Origin: an uncultured Schaedlerella sp.
GTDB lineage: Bacteria; Bacillota; Clostridia; Lachnospirales; Lachnospiraceae
Direction: 5' to 3'
DNA: 64,000 nt
Assembly: GCA_934435195.1 (NCBI GenBank)
Contig: CAKSAJ010000002.1
Span: forward strand, 1-64,000
This document shows positions 60,697 through 64,000 of the stretch, piece after piece. The translations under genes and the position numbers were made by a program. Every line of letters starts with the position of its first letter. The first letter of the stretch is position 1. The notes under the pieces were generated by a model, which was given only the letters and a program-made list of their open reading frames with translations, made no database searches and was not told the DNA's origin.

Positions 60697-61764
60697 TTAT
60701 TTTAGACCTTTTGTCCTTTCAAGTTCTTCTTGCAGTTCTTTCATCTTCTGCTGCATTTCTTGTAATTCACTATCTTTTTGCTGCAATGCTTCATCTTTTT
60801 CTTTTAGTGCCGCCTCATTTTTTTGTATTGTTGTATCTTTTGCCTCTATCACTTCTTTCTGCTGCTTTATCTCATCCTGCATCTCATCAATCATCAGCTC
60901 CACAGTGTTTCTATCCATCTCCAACAGCTCTTTCGAAAACATTCCCATGACCTCCTCGATATTTCGACAGATATCATAGACTTGCTGATACATCTTCTTG
61001 AAATCCGGATATTGCTCGATGATATCAATAATGATTTCCGGGTCATCCGAGCCTAAAAATGCAAGCCATGCATCCAATCGATTCTGTATTTTGATATCTT
61101 TATATTGCAAAGAATCTAAGAAGATGTCAAGCGGAACGAACAGATATTTCTGTAATAAATTCAGTTTTAATCCTGTATTGGAACATTGATGGAATTGATG
61201 TAGATAATCGTCTGGAAACTCATGAAAAGCTCCAGGACTTTGTTCAAATAGAACAATCGTATAAACGTCTTTTATATCATTGTAATTAAATTTCTTCTTG
61301 CGTTTACTGCGTACTTTTTTATATTGACGCATCAACAAATCTGCTGAATAGCAGGCACTTCTTGCTCCCGGAAATTTGTACCCGATTTTTTGTACTTCCA
61401 GATTCACGATACTTTTATCCTGCAATTCTACCACGATATCCATGATGACAAGTGCTGATTCATCCGCGATTCTTGTTCCATCGTTTGGAAGCACGTCTTT
61501 TACATGTACTTCTTGACCAAGTAAAAGGGATAACAATTCGTCTACACGTTCTGGTACAACCTCCGGATTTAAGATTTCCTTACTGATAAAATCGTACATC
61601 ATCTTCACCCCTTTTGCTCCGGTGCAAAAATCAACAAACTCCTTTCTCGCCTCCTGTTTCCAGCTGTAAAACTCTCTGCTCAGAATAGAACGCTTTTTAA
61701 TCTCGGACATCAGTTCTTCCTTCGTCCGAATCATTGGGAAATACTGTTGTAACATGTTCTTCAT
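60697..61764 (-). CDS. Rpn/PD-(D/E)XK nuclease-family protein, intact
   Basis: 355 residues. The N-terminal 270 residues form a PD-(D/E)XK nuclease-like domain as in Rpn putative transposases: VIMDIVVELQDKSIVNLEVQ contains the catalytic Asp and an E-x-Q in place of E-x-K, followed by ARSACYSADLLMRQY. The last 80 residues are a long Gln/Glu/Lys coiled coil. Rpn proteins promote RecA-independent recombination in E. coli. AGGAGG nine bases before 61764 favours it over 61770. The leader upstream matches that of the broken copy at 15 kb. Confidence 0.85.
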   Translation of the reverse strand: MKNMLQQYFPMIRTKEELMSEIKKRSILSREFYSWKQEARKEFVDFCTGAKGVKMMYDFISKEILNPEVVPERVDELLSLLLGQEVHVKDVLPNDGTRIADESALVIMDIVVELQDKSIVNLEVQKIGYKFPGARSACYSADLLMRQYKKVRSKRKKKFNYNDIKDVYTIVLFEQSPGAFHEFPDDYLHQFHQCSNTGLKLNLLQKYLFVPLDIFLDSLQYKDIKIQNRLDAWLAFLGSDDPEIIIDIIEQYPDFKKMYQQVYDICRNIEEVMGMFSKELLEMDRNTVELMIDEMQDEIKQQKEVIEAKDTTIQKNEAALKEKDEALQQKDSELQEMQQKMKELQEELERTKGLK

Positions 61765-61799
61765 AGGCATAGCCCTCCTTAAGGTGAAATATTTCGTTT

Positions 61800-61892
61800 T
61801 TTCATATCGGATATTGTTTCAGAATGTGAAACCCGAGATGAGTGCCTTGCGGCTTTAGATAATTGTGGAGAAAGGAACTTCTCCTTAGATGT
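61800..61892 (-). ncRNA. Structured 5' leader of the intact nuclease gene
   Basis: Same architecture as 15941-16031: variable hairpin (GGAGAA/TTCTCC, 61867-61884), GCC-GCAA-GGC hairpin (61844-61853) and TCGGGTTTC..GAAAC..CCGA stem. 50 of 56 bases of the conserved block (61800-61855) match. It ends about 35 nt before the nuclease start codon, close enough to affect translation. Confidence 0.6.
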
Positions 61893-61898
61893 TTATTT

Positions 61899-61927
61899 AA
61901 CATAGCATAGTTTGAAAATACTGTAAA
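61899..61927 (-). promoter_or_regulatory. Promoter of the intact nuclease gene
   Basis: TTTACA (61922-61927), 17 nt, TATGTT (61899-61904) with TG in the extended -10 position, matching the promoter at 16038-16066. 61928-62039 contains nothing recognisable. Confidence 0.65.
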
Positions 61928-62039
61928 GAAGTAATTATGCACAAAAAACGAATTGCAAATAAAAAAATAGAGAAATGCATCTATTCCTTTAAGATAAAAC
62001 ACACTTCTCTATCTTCGATTACTTTCTCAATCTATAAAG

Positions 62040-64000
62040 CTATAACTTCATTACCGTATAGCTTACATTATTAGATAAACCAGTAATTGGACTAATTCGA
62101 TTTCCGCCATTCGGTGCGGAATGCCAGAATAAATCTTGATTCGATGTATCGCCCCAGAAAAATCCTATATGGTGAGTATCACTAATCCCATATTTTCCAC
62201 CTTCATTTTCATTCCAAATCCAAATTATATCTCCCTTTTCTAAGACTCCTGATCTTAACATTTCCGATTTCGTTTTGAAATCGTACATTGGAACCCAGGC
62301 AGCTTTTGATCTCTGCCATGTTATCCATCCACCTGCACAATCTGGATAACCCTGTTCATGAGGAACTGTATACCCTGGTGCTCCGGCACTTCGTAAAACA
62401 TACCACACAAACGATGTACAATTCATTCCCGGTACTCCATTGTAAGAAATGTCTCCATTTGGAGAACGCAAATCCAGAATATCCTCTGCATACCGTGTTC
62501 CCAAATAAAAATTATCATGCTCATGAGATTGGAGATTTGATACAACAACACTTGCCAGAATTCCTAATGCATTTGAAATTCCTTTATTTTGTCTATATGC
62601 AGCCTGCATATATGCATTATTTCCCACCTTTAACTGACTGTTTCCTTTTGGTACAATCTTTACCTGAATTGCCTGAAGTTTATAGCCAATGGAGGTCGTC
62701 CCTGCTATCTGACCATTCTTTGTCCATCCAAGCCAACCATATTTTTCAACATATGTGCGATAATATATCTCTGCATATTTTTCAAGTTCTCCTGTTAAAC
62801 GAATCTGAACCGCTTCTGCTTGATTTATTCCATCTCCGGATACATCTCCATTCGTCTTCCAATCCTGCCAGCCAACATTGCTTAAATGTAAACGATATTC
62901 AACATTTCCGGCATATTCACCAGCCATTGACGATGCTACATTCATAGAAAACTGTCGAATAGCTGTATTTGTTCCTGTTGTTCCTGTTATTTCTCCATTT
63001 TGTTTTTCAGCCTGCCAGTTTGAACCATCTGCACTTGTTTGAAATGTCAATGTTCCAATTTGATTTGCTGATAAATAACTTCTTTCACTACATGCCGGAG
63101 CACTTACATCACCTTTTCCATACAATTTAATTTCAATTGCTTCTACACCTGCATTATATCCAACAGTTCCTGCAACCTCTCCATTTTTAGTCCAGTCCAG
63201 CCAACCAAATCTTGCACTATGTACGCGATAATAAATATCATATTGAGCTTCTAATTGTTCTGTTAAATGAATTTTAATTGCCTCTATTTTTTTATTATGT
63301 CCTGTTGTCCCGGCAATCTGTCCATCTGAGACTTCTCCTTGCCAACCAATATCCTGAACATGTGCTTCATAAAAAATGGATCCGCTCAAATTACTCTCTT
63401 GTTTTCCCAATTCTGTAACTTTTATTTTTATCGCTTCAACACTAAGATTCCTTCCTGTTGTTCCAGCCGTTTGTCCATCATAAAAACTTTTATTTTGCCA
63501 GCCAATATTTTGTACATGAGTTTGATAAAGAATTGCTCCCAAACTATCTGCTGACACATAACTTCGTCCTGTCTGAGCAGGTGCTTCCGAAGAATTTTTT
63601 TCATATAACTTTACTTCAATTGCCTGTGCCCCAAGATTATAGCCCATTGTCCCGGCTTTTTCTCCGTTTTTTGCCCAGCCAAGCCAGCCATAATTTGCTG
63701 AATGCACTCGATAATAAACATCATATGTTGCTGCCAACTGTTCTGTTAAATTAATCTTAACAGCTTCAATCTTTTTATTTTTTCCGGTTGTTCCGGCTTC
63801 CTGCCAATCTGAAACCGGCGATTGCCAACCAATATCCTGTACATGAGCTTCACATGTAATAGAACCTGTCAAATTAGCTCTTCCGGCTTCTGTAACTTTT
63901 AATTTTAGTGCTTCAAGATTTAAGTTTCTTCCAACCGTTCCTGCAGTCGTTCCGTCGTAAACTTTGTTTTGCCAACCGATATTCTGTACATGACTTTGAT
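62040..64000 (-). CDS. ChW-repeat cell-surface NlpC/P60-like hydrolase, partial
   Basis: The 5' end lies beyond the right edge; at least 653 residues are visible. Eight clostridial hydrophobic-W repeats plus part of a ninth (each with a core like HVQDIGWQ..GTTG..K.IEAIKI) precede a C-terminal domain with Cys in GVPGMNCTSFVWYVL, His in ISDTHHIGFFWGD and a further His in DLFWHSAPNGG, the order of NlpC/P60-type cysteine peptidases. Likely secreted and cutting peptidoglycan stem peptides, or an adhesin with a wall hydrolase. A 161-residue block of three ChW units is duplicated and continues past the edge. Confidence 0.85.
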   Translation of the reverse strand, partial: QSHVQNIGWQNKVYDGTTAGTVGRNLNLEALKLKVTEAGRANLTGSITCEAHVQDIGWQSPVSDWQEAGTTGKNKKIEAVKINLTEQLAATYDVYYRVHSANYGWLGWAKNGEKAGTMGYNLGAQAIEVKLYEKNSSEAPAQTGRSYVSADSLGAILYQTHVQNIGWQNKSFYDGQTAGTTGRNLSVEAIKIKVTELGKQESNLSGSIFYEAHVQDIGWQGEVSDGQIAGTTGHNKKIEAIKIHLTEQLEAQYDIYYRVHSARFGWLDWTKNGEVAGTVGYNAGVEAIEIKLYGKGDVSAPACSERSYLSANQIGTLTFQTSADGSNWQAEKQNGEITGTTGTNTAIRQFSMNVASSMAGEYAGNVEYRLHLSNVGWQDWKTNGDVSGDGINQAEAVQIRLTGELEKYAEIYYRTYVEKYGWLGWTKNGQIAGTTSIGYKLQAIQVKIVPKGNSQLKVGNNAYMQAAYRQNKGISNALGILASVVVSNLQSHEHDNFYLGTRYAEDILDLRSPNGDISYNGVPGMNCTSFVWYVLRSAGAPGYTVPHEQGYPDCAGGWITWQRSKAAWVPMYDFKTKSEMLRSGVLEKGDIIWIWNENEGGKYGISDTHHIGFFWGDTSNQDLFWHSAPNGGNRISPITGLSNNVSYTVMKL

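Overview
The window reads as chromosomal DNA of a low-GC, strictly anaerobic gut Firmicute, most likely a Lachnospiraceae (Clostridia). Support: anaerobic ribonucleotide reductase (nrdD, nrdG), a HydE-type [FeFe]-hydrogenase maturase, split transketolase, a minimal SufCD pair, clostridial ChW repeats, AgcS and NSS amino-acid transporters, strong AGGAGG ribosome sites, and a lacto-N-biose (LNB/GNB) locus like those of butyrate-producing Clostridiales. Most genes lie on the minus strand. No phage, plasmid or CRISPR array is visible. I cannot name the species.

Layout. 0-11 kb: HEAT-repeat lipoprotein, then an operon of AgcS transporter, sensor-like membrane protein lacking kinase motifs, histidine kinase and LuxR-type regulator; a divergent second AgcS; a two-subunit ThrE-type exporter; an NSS transporter. 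11-15 kb: pentose-type catabolic operon (DUF4867, FucI/AraA-like isomerase, xylulokinase). 15-17 kb: a repeat-rich island with three related palindromic elements, a frameshifted Rpn/PD-(D/E)XK gene with a structured leader, and a degenerate array of 53-nt hairpin units. 17-27 kb: AraC regulator, SufD/SufC, tRNA-Cys, cysK-metY-hydE, rsmH-nrdG-unknown, and an AAA/DUF4143 ATPase preceded by 32-nt tandem repeats. 27-29 kb: unknown three-gene membrane cassette with a PrsW-type protease. 29-37 kb: LNB/GNB locus (GH112 phosphorylase, ABC transporter, a split GH136-type lacto-N-biosidase, divergent AraC regulator). 37-44 kb: nrdD under paired NrdR boxes, GIY-YIG protein, tRNA-Asn, tRNA-Ala, and a LysM/DUF5711/CvpA envelope operon. 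44-51 kb: hypB, FAD/Fe-S oxidoreductase, hypA, DUF5692 membrane protein and GntR regulator, divergent from two small membrane proteins, bounded on both sides by near-identical palindromes. 51-61 kb: transaldolase and split transketolase, LacI regulator, recR-ebfC-dnaX, 6-phosphofructokinase, phosphohexomutase. 61-64 kb: an intact Rpn-type gene with the same leader as the broken copy, and a ChW-repeat cell-surface hydrolase running off the right edge.

How the genes fit together: glycans release LNB/GNB, which is imported and phosphorolysed to galactose-1-phosphate and HexNAc; the pentose operon should yield a ketopentose phosphate for transketolase and transaldolase; phosphofructokinase and phosphohexomutase link these to glycolysis. 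Less explained parts are the HypA/HypB cluster without a hydrogenase, the structured leader shared by two nuclease genes, and the 15-17 kb repeat island.

All starts were adjusted by inspecting ribosome binding sites. No database search was run; family names rest on motif recognition.
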